From Myoxocephalus aenaeus (Eukaryota; Chordata; Actinopteri; Perciformes; Cottidae), in NCBI GenBank assembly GCA_038501785.1, contig JBAMJR010000477.1:160001-224000 (forward strand): a stretch of DNA of 64,000 nucleotides, read 5' to 3'. Below the pieces are notes generated by a model that was not told where the DNA came from, made no database searches, and saw only the letters and a program-made list of their open reading frames with translations. A program made the translations under genes and the position numbers. Shown piece after piece: positions 1 through 11,829 of this stretch. Numbering within the stretch: the stretch's first letter is position 1; each line of letters opens with the position of its first letter.

Positions 1-1680
1 TTGATGTTCGTCTGCAGAGGAGGAGAGGGGCGATGAGGACGACAGTCAGAGAGAGAGGTTGCATCACATCAGCCTCTCGGCTTTCCTTCTCCCTCTGGTG
101 ATGTGCGGCGCCGGTCAACATGGCGGCTGTGAAACACGACGTGAGCGAATATCAAGTCACGGCGCTGCGGCGAGAGCCTCACACACACGGCGACTTTCCA
201 TGCACAACGTCAGAAAAGTGCAGTTTTTCGGCCTTAAATGAGGAGATTTTTCTTCTTTTCTCTGTTTTCTATCGCATTAAAGTGACGATTAGTTGAGTAA
301 TCTATTAGTTAATCATAATCTATTGTGATAATGGATTCAGTTGGAGTCATTTTTCATGCAAAAATTCAGAAAAGTGCAGTTTTGGGCCTGAAATTAGGAG
401 ATTTTCTATCATATTAAAGTGAATATCTTTTTGGGTTTAGACAAAACAAGTGAAGCCTTAGTGTTTGAATATGTTGACATTTAAAAAGAGCTGCAACGCT
501 TAGTTGACTAATCTATTAGTTAATCACCAACTGTGATAATTGATTCAGTTTGAGTCATTTTTCATGGACAAATGTCAGAAAAGTGACGTTGTGGAGATTT
601 TCTTGCTTTTCTATCGTTTTATAGTGAATATATTTTGGGTTTAGGACACAACAAGACGTTTAAAGACTTCTTCTTCTTCTTTCACACTATTCTGTAATTT
701 TACATAAAGAAATCGATAATAAAAAAGAGTGGTAAGCAGCAGCCTCCTCTTGAAACAGTATTTCTTCAGAGTTGTGGAACAACAAAAGAGAGTAATTCCC
801 TCTGCAGCTCGATCCAATCATTTCCCATCAGCCACTGCTGCAACAGTTTGCCGCGTCGGCATCGTACCAGACTTTCATTTTAGGGAACGGATCGATGCTG
901 CGAGTCGAGTCAAAGGAAAGAAGCTCGATTTAGTTTTCTCAAAATCAAACGCCTGCTTCGTTGTATGAAGAATCCGTCGAGTGTTTTTGTTTACTGGATT
1001 TTGTTTGACTTCATGGTGAAAAGGTGTTTTTACAGCAGTTAAAAGTGGATAATATTGCTTTTTTCGAAGGTTCACCTTCAAAGTAGAACAGTCCCGTTAA
1101 TACAGCACCATTAATTACTCCGTTCTGTCCCAGTTACTTATTTTTAGAGGCGCATTGTTGATGGTGTCGTTGCCTCTGAGGCTCCGTAATCTTCAGTTCA
1201 TCAACATTTTGACTCACAAAGTAGAAGTTAAAAAGTACGAAGAGAGTAATCGGCTTCTCGTGAGTTATTTGTGATTTTCAGGAGGTCAAAGCTGATTTTT
1301 CTTCATAATAAGATAATTAAAACCACTTATTTTCCGATTCCTGTTACGTAATACACCTTTTTTATCCCCGATAAAGCAATAAAAGTGTATTTCTCCTGTC
1401 GGCTCCGTCAGAAGCAAAGCGGTGATGCATGCTGCTGCGTTCCACAGCGACACGAGAGACCATCCTGCACCTCTTTAGCCCGTGGCTGCGGGGAATCGGG
1501 AAATATTAGTTCCAGTGCCGTGACGGCTGCTTCCCCGCGGCCGAGCAGAGCTCTCGCCTCGCTATCGCTCACCGGCGAGTCCAGAGCGTCCCGCAGGAGA
1601 CGACCCGTCTGTGGACGAGTTCACTTCCTGTCCCGTCTGAACTTAGAGTTAAAAATAGAGCCTCTGGTTCTGACAAGTGA
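1..1680. other. TMEM104 intron, left edge, low-copy sequence
   Basis: No exon recognised. At about 215-660 two diverged tandem copies of an AT-rich segment occur, sharing CAGAAAAGTGCAGTTTT, CTATTAGTTAATCA and GAGTCATTTTTCATG. At about 45-72 a single GAGAGAGAGGTTGCATCACA matches the core of the 41-bp minisatellite at 5915-6258. The ORFs here lack splice context or family resemblance. Confidence 0.6.
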
Positions 1681-3225
1681 AGTCTATGCTTCATGTGTTA
1701 AAGCTGCATTCTCTCTCCTGACCACCAGGGGGCGACTCCTCTGGTTGTATAGAAGTCTATGCTTCATGTGTTAAAGCTGCATTCTCTCTCCTGACCACCA
1801 GGGGGCGACTCCTCTGGTTGTATAGAAGTCTATGCTTCATGTGTTAAAGCTGCATTCTCTCTCCTGACCACCAGGGGGTGACTCCTCTGGTTGTATAGAA
1901 GTCTATGCTTCATGTGTTAAAGCTGCATTCTCTCTCCTGACCACCAGGGGGTGACTCCTCTGGTTGTATAGAAGTCTACGCTTCATGTGTTAAAGCTGCA
2001 TTCTCTCTCCTGACCACCAGGGGGAGACTCCTCTGGTTGTATAGAAGTCTATGCTTCATGTGTTAAAGCTGCATTCTCTCTCCTGACCACCAGGGGGCGA
2101 CTCCTCTGGTTGTATAGAAGTATATGCTTCATGTGTTAAAGCTGCATTCTCTCTCCTGACCACCAGGGGGAGACTCCTCTGGTTGTATAGAAGTCTACGC
2201 TTCATGTGTTAAAGCTGCATTCTCTCTCCTGACCACCAGGGGGCGACTCCTCTGGTTGTATAGAAGTATATGCTTCATGTGTTAAAGCTGCATTCTCTCT
2301 CCTGACCACCAGGGGGCGACTCCTCTGGTTGTATAGAAGTCTACGCTTCATGTGTTAAAGCTGCATTCTCTCTCCTGACCACCAGGGGGCGACTCCTCTG
2401 GTTGTATAGAAGTATATGCTTCATGTGTTAAAGCTGCATTCTCTCTCCTGACCACCAGGGGGTGACTCCTCTGGTTGTATAGAAGTCTACGCTTCACGTG
2501 TTAAAGCTGCATTCTCTCTCCTGACCACCAGGGGGCGACTCCTCTGGTTGTATAGAAGTATATGCTTCATGTGTTAAAGCTGCATTCTCTCTCCTGACCA
2601 CCAGGGGGTGACTCCTCTGGTTGTATAGAAGTCTACGCTTCATGTGTTAAAGCTGCATTCTCTCTCCTGACCACCAGGGGGCGACTCCTCTGGTTGTATA
2701 GAAGTATATGCTTCATGTGTTAAAGCTGCATTCTCTCTCCTGACCACCAGGGGGCGACTCCTCTGGTTGTATAGAAGTCTACGCTTCATGTGTTAAAGCT
2801 GCATTCTCTCTCCTGACCACCAGGGGGCGACTCCTCTGGTTGTATAGAAGTATATGCTTCATGTGTTAAAGCTGCATTCTCTCTCCTGACCACCAGGGGG
2901 TGACTCCTCTGGTTGTATAGAAGTCTACGCTTCACGTGTTAAAGCTGCATTCTCTCTCCTGACCACCAGGGGGCGACTCCTCTGGTTGTATAGAAGTCTA
3001 CGCTTCACGTGTTAAAGCTGCATTCTCTCTCCTGACCACCAGGGGGCGACTCCTCTGGTTGTATAGAAGTCTATGCTTCATGTGTTAAAGCTGCATTCTC
3101 TCTCCTGACCACCAGGGGGCGACTCCTCTGGTTGTATAGAAGTCTATGCTTCATGTGTTGAAGCTGCATTCTCTCTCCTGACCACCAGGGGGCGACTCCT
3201 CTGGTTGTATAGAAGTCTATAGAAA
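1681..3225 (+). repeat. 73-bp tandem array, 21 copies, CTCF-like core, + orientation
   Basis: Exactly phased 73-bp units; the GGGGG of the core starts at 1728 and recurs every 73 bp to 3188. Each unit contains CCACCAGGGGG followed by CGAC (14 units), TGAC (5) or AGAC (2). CCACCAGGGGGCG equals the core of the vertebrate CTCF motif as I know it. In units 6-17 the linker alternates between CTACG and TATATG, a 146-bp higher-order repeat. Related arrays occur at 12194-12765, 32380-32815 and 49684-50075. Confidence 0.95.
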
Positions 3226-3760
3226 TGACTACTTCTCTCGACCACATTTTTTTTAAATGGTTGGAATATTTGGAAAAAACGTAAGAACACGAATATTAAA
3301 CCTCCGTCTGGTCGTTTTTGAGACCTCTTACTGCAGAAACTAATTTCTTTATACCTTTTAAAAAATACAGATGTTTGTTGGGGTGCCAGATCCTCACGTC
3401 TTCCTCACAACGTAATTCAACTGTTTGCTCGGCGCCGTCGGTCCTTCATTCATAAAGGAGCCGTGACGCCGTGAAGCCGTCACTTTTCATTCCTTTCTAA
3501 TGGACTCGGCGCTCTAACTTCCTCGGCACGAGCTGAAGGCGTCCAGTCGGACGCTTTAAAGCGTTTTGGACGTCCAAGAGCGTGATGGATGTGTGACGCT
3601 CTGTCTGCCGGTTAAACCCTCCATCTTGTCCTGAGGAGGAGGAGGAGGGTAAAAGGCTGATGGGGGCATATCTTTCATGAAGGGATTAGTTTTTTAATTA
3701 ATGCTATTAATATTTTTCACTGGACCAGTAAGATGTGCCTCTGCTGTCCCAGAAAAAGGG
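3226..3760. other. Intronic sequence, no gene seen
   Basis: Unique-looking sequence between two minisatellites. It begins with the end of the composite element (AAATGACTACTTCTCTCGA) and has no exon-like ORF. Confidence 0.5.
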
Positions 3761-4927
3761 GACGAGGATGGAGGAAATGGGACTAGGATGGAGGAAATGG
3801 GACTAGGATGGAGGAAAGAGAATGGAGGAAAGGGGACTAGGATGGAGGAAAGGGGACTAGGATGGAGGAAATGGGACTAGGATGGAGGAAAGGGGACTAG
3901 GATGGAGGAAATGGGACTAGGATGGAGGAAATGGGACTAGGATGGAGGAAAGATGATGGAGGAAAATGGACTAGGATGGAGGAAAGAGGACGAGGATGGA
4001 GGAAAGGGGACGAGGATGGAGGAAAGATGATGGAGGAAAAGGGACGAGGATGGAGGAAAGAGAATGGAGGAAAAGGGACTAGGATGGAGGAAAGAGAATG
4101 GAGGAAAGGGGACTAGGATGGAGGAAAGGGGACTAGGATGGAGGAAAGATGATGGAGGAAAGGGGACTAGGATGGAGGAAAGATGATGGAGGAAAAGGGA
4201 CTAGGATGGAGGAAATGGGACTAGGATGGAGGAAAGAGAATGGAGGAAATGGGACTAGGATGGAGGAAATGGGACTAGGATGGAGGAAAGATGATGGAGG
4301 AAAAGGGACTAGGATGGAGGAAAGAGAATGGAGGAAAGGGGACTAGGATGGAGGAAAGATGATGGAGGAAAAGGGACTAGGATGAAGGAAATGGGACTAG
4401 GATGGAGGAAAGAGAATGGAGGAAATGGGACTAGGATGGAGGAAAGAGAATGGAGGAAATGGGACTAGGATGGAGGAAATGGGACTAGGATGGAGGAAAG
4501 ATGATGGAGGAAAAGGGACTAGGATGGAGGAAAGAGGACGAGGATGGAGGAAATGGGACTAGGATGGAGGAAATGGGACTAGGATGGAGGAAAGATGATG
4601 GAGGAAAAGGGACTAGGATGGAGGAAAGAGGACGAGGATGGAGGAAAGGGGACGAGGATGGAGGAAAGATGATGGAGGAAAAGGGACTAGGATGGAGGAA
4701 AGAGGACGAGGATGGAGGAAAGGGGACGAGGATGGAGGAAAGAGAATGGAGGAAAGGGGACTAGGATGGAGGAAAGGGGACTAGGATGGAGGAAAGATGA
4801 TGGAGGAAAAGGGACTAGGATGGAGGAAAGAGAATGGAGGAAAGGGGACTAGGATGGAGGAAAGGGGACTAGGATGGAGGAAAGGGGACGAGGATGGAGG
4901 AAAGGGGACGAGGATGGAGGAAAGGGG
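3761..4927 (+). repeat. Purine-rich GGAGGAAA minisatellite
   Basis: About 1.17 kb of units built on ATGGAGGAAA, mostly a 20-bp form with GGGACTAGG, mixed with shorter forms containing GATG or GAGA. The strand is almost pure purine, so intramolecular triplex DNA is possible. Open frames through it on both strands are repeat artefacts. Confidence 0.95.
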
Positions 4928-5162
4928 TGAAATTGGTGTGACAGTATTCCTTAGACGTAACACCATTTATACATAAATTACCCCTCCTTTTTATTTTATT
5001 TTAGTTTGCAGGAACTGTCTCCAGAGACGAGGAGCTGGACGCAGAACGACTAAACTAAACATTCGTGTCGTGCGTTTTATTGAATTTGTGCCAAAAAGAA
5101 AGCAGACTATAAAAAGTGGTTTATTGGTGACGTATTGACTCGTTTCTGCTTCCTGTCTTCAG

Positions 5163-5262
5163 TCGGCGTGAACATGTTCTACATCTGCATCATCGTGTAT
5201 CTGTACGGAGACCTCGCCATCTACGCCGCCGCCGTGCCGATATCGCTGATGGAGGTCGCCTG
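5163..5262 (+). CDS. tmem104: TMEM104 internal exon (first one in window)
   Basis: Exon flanked by a pyrimidine-rich acceptor (..tgtcttcag) and a GTAAG donor. It starts with two bases that finish a Val codon and ends two bases into a Cys codon. The translation reads VGVNMFYICIIVYLYGDLAI, then YAAAVPISLMEVAC after the splice, which I recognise as the TMEM104 transmembrane region around YLYGDLAIYAAAVP. TMEM104 is a multi-pass membrane protein in the amino-acid/auxin permease (SLC38-like) superfamily; its transported substrate is not established. This segment is one hydrophobic helix plus the start of a luminal loop. About 140 N-terminal residues expected from vertebrate homologues (about 500 aa) are not found upstream, so the first exons and the promoter lie left of the window. 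Confidence 0.93.
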
Positions 5263-5914
5263 GTAAGAAGGCCACGCCCACTTTATCAAGAAGGCCACGC
5301 CCCCTTTATCCTCCTCTGTGAGAGACGAGGCGTTCCTCCTTCAGGAACATTTAGGAACATCCTGCTTCTGTTTGAGTGTTCAGACAGTTCTGACGCTCAT
5401 GGAGAACCTGGAACAGTCATGGAGTTTTAAAATGGTTATTTCCAGACCTGGAAAAGTCCTTGAGAAAAAATAAAATCCCCAAAGTTTAGTAATGTAAATG
5501 TGTTATATTCATGTGTTCATGTGTTCATTTACGCTGAGTTTGAAATAATGAATATGCTTTTAAAAGAAAGACTCAGAATATAAGCAGGCATACATACAGG
5601 CATCTATATAAATGTTTATTCTTTTAATCAAACTATTGTCTCATTCATTTGAGTCATTTAAGGTTTACTGTATGCTTTGTGTTCTCATTGTTAGTTTAAA
5701 TACTACATTTACTCACTTTTTACTGTTTACACCCAGATTTCACTAAATGTTTGTAATGGACATTTGGTTTAAAGTCATGGAAAAGCATCGGTGAAGATGT
5801 GTATGAACGCTGTCAATCACATCTGTCTTTGTCTCGTTGGTCCTTTTTCTTTTCCTCTTCTGAACTCCAGACGAAGACAATAAGCTTCTCTGGCCTGGAG
5901 GCTGAGCTGCTTCC
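5263..5914. other. TMEM104 intron, no feature seen
   Basis: Intronic sequence after the exon ending at 5262. A short direct repeat of GAAGGCCACGCCC lies at 5267-5300. The rest is AT-rich and unremarkable. Confidence 0.5.
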
Positions 5915-6258
5915 AGACAGTTATTGAGAGAGAGAGAGGTTGCATCACACCAGACAGATAGTTATTGAGAGAGAGAGAGGTTGCATCACACCAGACAGAT
6001 AGTTATTGAGAGAGAGAGAGGTTGCATCACACCAGACAGATAGTTATTGAGAGAGAGAGAGGTTGCATCACACCAGACAGATGGTTATTGAGAGAGAGAG
6101 AGGTTGCATCACACCAGACAGATAGTTATTGAGAGAGAGAGAGAGGTTGCATCACACCAGACAGATAGTTATTGAGAGAGAGAGAGAGGTTGCATCACAC
6201 CAGACAGATGGTTATTGAGAGAGAGAGAGGTTGCATCACACCAGACAGATAGTTATTG
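5915..6258 (+). repeat. 41-bp minisatellite, about 9 copies
   Basis: Units contain AGACAGATAGTTATTGAGAG and GGTTGCATCACACC, with small length changes in the (GA)n part. It ends 240 bp upstream of the exon at 6497. A single related unit lies at 45-72. Confidence 0.93.
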
Positions 6259-6496
6259 CTCGTCCGTTGACTGAGACCCTTCAGGGTTGTGGTCGTGAGG
6301 TTTCTTCAGAATGGAGGCGGTTAAAGCTTCTGACTGACGGTTTTAGTGCAAAGATGTAGCCAAACAAACACAAATGTCCTGTTTCAGTATTTTAAATGGA
6401 AACTGACTCCTAGTTGTCGTCTCATGAGAGTTCAGCCTTTAAGATCGTTTGCCGCTTTGCTTCTAGACGTTGAGCTCTGCTGTTTCCTCTGTGCAG

Positions 6497-6593
6497 TGGA
6501 AACCACTCCTGCAGCGCCGGAAGCCTGAAGTACAACGACACGGATCCGTGCTGGGGCTCCGTGACCAGGAAGGACGCGTACCGGGTGTTTCTG
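6497..6593 (+). CDS. tmem104: TMEM104 exon encoding a glycosylatable luminal loop
   Basis: Acceptor ..ctctgtgcag and donor GTGAGT frame a 97-nt exon. Its first T completes the split Cys codon left by exon 5163-5262, and it ends in phase 0. It encodes GNHSCSAGSLKYNDTDPCWG followed by SVTRKDAYRVFL. Two N-glycosylation sequons (NHS, NDT) and paired cysteines fit an extracytosolic loop; the KYNDTD.CWG block followed by DAYR is diagnostic of TMEM104. The preceding intron is 1,234 bp and holds a 41-bp minisatellite. The donor is followed within 200 bp by a 22-bp minisatellite whose units each contain GGGTAAGG, a donor-like string, so splice choice here could be tested. Confidence 0.93.
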
Positions 6594-6774
6594 GTGAGTC
6601 ACCGAGCGAGGAAGACCTCCGTTACTCTGGACCTTTACCGCCTCGAAAGCTGCAGGTTTCATATTAGAACCCGAACCAACACCCTCTTCCAGACTCAATG
6701 ACTCTTCTGACATCATGACCTCCGAACGCCGCCCGCTGCCGATGGGCTGGAAGAGTGTCGTGTTGCTCGACCCG

Positions 6775-7668
6775 AGACAGGAAGTGTCCTGGGTAAGGAC
6801 AGGAAGTGTTAGAACAGGAAGTGTCCTGGGTAAGGACAGGAAGTGTCCTTGGTAAGGACAGGAAGTGTAAGGACAGGAAGTGTCCTGGGTAAGGACAGGA
6901 AGTGTCCTGGGTAAGGACAGGAAGTGTCCTGGGTAAGGACAGGAAGTGTCCTGGGTAAGGACAGGAAGTGTCCTGGGTAAGGACAGGAAGTGTTAGAACA
7001 GGAAGTGTCCTGGGTAAGGACAGGAAGTGTCCTGGGTAAGGACAGGAAGTGTTAGAACAGGAAGTGTCCTGGGTAAGGACAGGAAGTGTTCTGGGTAAGG
7101 ACAGGAAGTGTAAGGACAGGAAGTGTCCTGGGTAAGGACAGGAAGTGTAAGGACAGGAAGTGTCCTGGGTAAGGACAGGAAGTGTCCTGGGTAAGGACAG
7201 GAAGTGTCCTGGGTAAGGACAGGAAGTGTAAGGACAGGAAGTGTCCTGGGTAAGGACAGGAAGTGTCCTGGGTAAGGACAGGAAGTGTCCTGGGTAAGGA
7301 CAGGAAGTGTTAGAACAGGAAGTGTCCTGGGTAAGGACAGGAAGTGTCCTGGGTAAGGACAGGAAGTGTTAGAACAGGAAGTGTCCTGGGTAAGGACAGG
7401 AAGTGTTCTGGGTAAGGACAGGAAGTGTAAGGACAGGAAGTGTCCTGGGTAAGGACAGGAAGTGTCCTGGGTAAGGACAGGAAGTGTCCTGGGTAAGGAC
7501 AGGAAGTGTCCTGGGTAAGGACAGGAAGTGTTAGAACAGGAAGTGTCCTGGGTAAGGACAGGAAGTGTCCTGGGTAAGGACAGGAAGTGTCCTGGGTAAG
7601 GACAGGAAGTGTCCTGGGTAAGGACAGGAAGTGTCCTGGGTAAGGACAGGAAGTGTTCTGGGTAAGGA
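6775..7668 (+). repeat. 22-bp minisatellite, ETS-like and donor-like units
   Basis: Units of 22 bp contain CCTGGGTAAGGACAGGAAGT, interspersed with 15-bp forms containing TTAGAACAGG or TAAGGACAGG. Roughly 45 copies of ACAGGAAGTG, an ETS-family type site, lie on one strand. The 22-bp form also contains GGGTAAGG, similar to a 5' splice site, in the sense orientation of TMEM104. Confidence 0.95.
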
Positions 7669-8407
7669 CCTAAAGAGTCTTAACCTGACCTCTTCTCCTC
7701 GACCACGATGGGAAACTTCACGAGGTCACGGAAAGACGTGAAAAAGGTTTTACCGTCTTGGCTCAAACAACAAAGACTCAATGTTGTTGTTGTTGTTGTT
7801 GTTTCGTAGATCGGGGCGAAAATTGATTGGTTGATTCCTTAAAAAAAATATATATTGACATTAATTGCATGAAAGAAAACCAGTGTGTAAAAGCCTGGAG
7901 ACCAGTTCTCCCATTCATGTGAATGGAGGCAGTTTGTGTAACCTGAAGGGAGGCGGAGTCCAAAACCAGAAGTTTAATTTAACGTTACGGCGGAAAGTTG
8001 TTCATTTTTCATATTTGTGAATAAATGAGCAGTTTGAATAATGAAAAGCTCTTTAAAAACTTTTAAAAGACATTTCAGTGGCAAAAAATTCTCTATGATT
8101 TTATAGAAACCCCAAAACTTTGCACTTGAGGCTTTTATTTCTCCAGCTGCCTCCGGGTCCTTTCACTCCGTTAGAAACCAGGACCCTGATCCAGGACAAC
8201 GGACCTCTTGACGTCTCAGATCCACTCGGAGATGACGGGAAGAGGGTCGACCGTACAGGAAGCAGGTTGACGCTGAGCTGAACGCTTCTCTTGGTTCTTC
8301 TTCAGATGTTTCCGTGTGCAAAGACGAGCTTTTCCTTTCTGTCCTCCGAGTCTCTCAAACTTTCCTCCGGACTTTTCTGCCTCTGCAGCCGACGTGTGTG
8401 TGCGTGC

Positions 8408-8452
<45 letters not shown>

Positions 8453-11400
8453 CGTGTGCGTCCGTCCTTGAAGTCTTGAGCGAGCCAAGCCCGGCTTCTT
8501 CCCACTTGAGCTTTAACTTTGCCCGGCGACAGTGACAGATGTGCTGATCTCCTCCCGTCTCTCTTTCTGCATTTTAATAGAATGAGCGGACCTCAAATAA
8601 TCTTCCACTAAATGAACTTTCCCTCCTAATGGGATAATCCTCTTCACTGTACGTAAGCAAATTGAAATAACGCTGATTTTGTGATCTCCGCTCAATTTGT
8701 TTACACTTGCAGTTTTGCAGATTAATTTCCCCGTTTCCTGATGACCCATCAAGGAAATAGAGATGTAACACTGAAGAATTATTATTATTTTTTACAAGGA
8801 AGGATGCACTGATGGGATCTTTTCTCCAGCTATAAATATACTGCGTATCTGCTTTGCATGTATATTTCCCCCCAATTTTCATCTCAAACTTCTGTGTGTG
8901 ACGTTGATTAAACGTTCTTCAGTGAGCAACATGAGGTCGTACTTACACATTTATTCTGAACTGCAACGATCCATTTATTTAGCATTGTTCAAAAAGGTTT
9001 ATGGAGGTATTTTTTCATGCAAAGTGCTGCTTTTCGAAACTCAGTTTTACAGATCTGTAGATTTTAAATCAACTTAATGAATTAGTCGGCAGAATCGTAT
9101 GAGTTTATGGAAACGTTATAAAGCAACGTTATAGATTTTAGAACGAGACTTCTCGTTGAGCCGGATGTTCTCCTCCATACAGAACCAATGAAACGAACCA
9201 AAACTTCACTTCGACACACAAAAAACACAAGAAAACATGGAATATAGTCCAGGTTGAAAAATACCAACGTTTCCACAAACACTTTGTCTCCAATATTGAA
9301 GAACTTTTGTCTTTTTTTAAGTTTTAGTTGATTGACATTTCATGTTCCCACGCCTGGTATTTATTTATCCTGTAACTCGTCTTTCTTCTTCTTCTGGTTG
9401 ACCTTTTCCTTTTTAAATAAATGAAACGTCGTTGAGCCGCGATGAAACATTCGGCGCAGACGGCGGATCCTCGTCTCCGGGTCGGAGGATCCGGCCCACG
9501 GCTCCATGATGAGTCTGAATAATTGACTCTTTCTCATCAGCTGGTCTCTTCCCCGTGGACAGAGCTCCTCCTGGGCTCCTTTTGTCTTCTTCTGCCACGG
9601 CATCGAACCGACGCCTTAACGCACCGTTGTGCAACGTTTTCCGACGGGGTCGTTCAGTGAAGCTAAACTCAAAATTGCGGAGCTGAAAAATAGACTCGGG
9701 TGTTTTAAATTCAAAGCCGGGTTCAAACCATCCCTGACTGATAAATGAAGAAGAAAAGATCAAATAAATGTGGAGTTCATGACCTTTTTTACTGTCGTAA
9801 TATTTAATTCACATTCAATTTAGCAGAAGAAAACTCGTGGCGAATCAATTTGAATGTTTTATTTTTAGGGGCAAGCGTGGGGGCAAACTGTAGAAAAGCT
9901 ATGTTTTGTCAAATATGTAAAGCACGTGTAGATGCATAACCCCTTAGACATCCTGCAACCCAATCGGCTTGTAAAGCAACGTTTAGAAAGCCGACATTAC
10001 GGTTACAAACACAGAAAAACAGCCAAAATCACACGTATTCAAAAAGGCAGACGGCACAAAATGGCAAATTGCATTTTCTTTTAATCTTTCTTTAAACTTT
10101 AGTCGCAGTTTCTCTTAAATTTCTCTTTGAAAAACTAAATGTTTTCCATAGCTGAGCATTCTGTCGTACATTTTTTAAATATTTTTGCTTATTTTTTTTC
10201 ACGTATACATGTCAACAAATAAATAAATGGACGCCACTGTAGTATAAATAATTCTACTTGGCTGACATGACATCAATTAGATAATAATTTAGTTATTGAG
10301 ACTTCTCATTTAATTTCTCTTTTCGTTGCAGTTGTTTATTGCTGCAGCCGTGACGTGTTCAGAGTTTAGAAACAGAGGAGAGATTAAAGAGCAGCTGATT
10401 ATGTTGTTGCTGTTTAATCCATGTGGTGATTGCAGCCCAGAGGCAGTGAGGCCGGGAGGTCGATGCTGGAAAATAACCTTTCATTTTATTTCTTCTGCTG
10501 CTGGACTTCATGTTGACCTCTGGGTGCGTTTCATCTGCCTTCTTTTTATCAACTAACAATCATTTCAGAGATTTCTGTTGATGTGTTGATCTTTTCTTTT
10601 AGATAAATTGACAATTATTGCGTCTATGACTTGTCAGAAAATGGGAGATTATTTTTCCATCTCATCCTCCAGAGCACTTTTGAGGAATACTTCCCCAACA
10701 AAATGACCATTTGTTTAACATTTACACACCGTTGTTTGCGTGAATTCTTGAAGAAAACGTTAATCTTCTGTCATGGCTGCATCGTGAACGAAAAAAAAAC
10801 ACCAAAAAAACCCGTCAAAAAGTGTCAATGAATGGAAGTAAATGGAGGCCACATTTCACAACAGCGAAACATCTGTTTACAAACTCACACACCTCTATTA
10901 TTATTCTGCAAGAGTCGTGAGAGTTCATAACCGGATGTTTTAATAGAGTTTTGATGGTTAAATATTTCCTCCATTTACTTCCATTCAAACAAGACTTTTC
11001 TCTCGTTGTTCCTCCGTTCACTGCCAGAGTTCCTGGAGACCTGGAGGAACCACCGGCGGAGTAATTGATGCGCAGGCGGTCGTTTTGGGCGTGAAGTCTT
11101 TCCTCCAGCAGCCTGGAGTTTCTTGTCATTGACCTCATTTGTCGGCGTCTCCGCCGTCTGGACTCCATCTTTTATCCGTGCAAACCTCATGCGGCGCTCT
11201 GGCAGACACAGGTGGCCGCGCTCTGCAGCGAGTCGGGTGCTTTGTTCGCAGTGGACGACAGATTGCTGGTTATTTTTAGGTTTTGAGAACAGCTGTCAGC
11301 GCGCAGATGAAGAGACCTTCACCAACAAGGCCGCTAGTCGACACTTGAGGAAATGAGGAGGGATGAGGGGGACGTTTGGCTCACTGTTGAGATTATTTGT

Positions 11401-11611
11401 AATCCTCTTTGTGTGTTTTTTGTGTATTCAACCTGTTGCGGACAGTTTCTTGTTGCTTTGTTTCCCGCTCCAACGCCCGGAGGACGCGTTTGAATCCAGT
11501 GCGTCTTCAGGCGTCACGCGTTTCCTTTTTTAGATCCTCACCTCGGGCTCCTTTCCTTCATCTGTGTCAGGCGCATCAGCCGAGTGTCAGCGCTGACATT
11601 GACGCTCGGGG

Positions 11612-11615
<4 letters not shown>
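7669..11615. other. TMEM104 intron, mostly non-repetitive
   Basis: No exon found. It holds a (GTT)n run at about 7781-7802, a (GT)n microsatellite at about 8393-8460, and a balanced unique block at 8530-8890 that could be a conserved non-coding element. A (TATA)-rich run lies near 7847. ORFs here have no recognisable products. Confidence 0.5.
8393..8460. repeat. (GT)n microsatellite
   Basis: Alternating GT with occasional GC steps (TGCGTGCG). It is potential Z-DNA. Confidence 0.95.

Positions 11616-11690
<75 letters not shown>
11616..11690. repeat. (GT)n microsatellite
   Basis: About 75 bp of uninterrupted GT. His-rich and Val/Cys-rich ORFs over it are artefacts. Confidence 0.97.
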
Positions 11691-11692
<2 letters not shown>

Positions 11693-11829
11693 AGATACAT
11701 TCTGCATGACCAGGAGGAGGTATTGAATTGATGCTCCATACAAATTGGACCAAAGTAAGCAATGTAAAGCCTTAAGAGGTGGGCGCTCGACCAAAAACTA
11801 GACTCAATAAAACATGTAGATGAAAGTCT

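Noticed and set aside
1385..1774. 129-codon ORF as an upstream TMEM104 exon
   Set aside because: Its peptide does not resemble the TMEM104 N-terminus and it runs into the 73-bp array.
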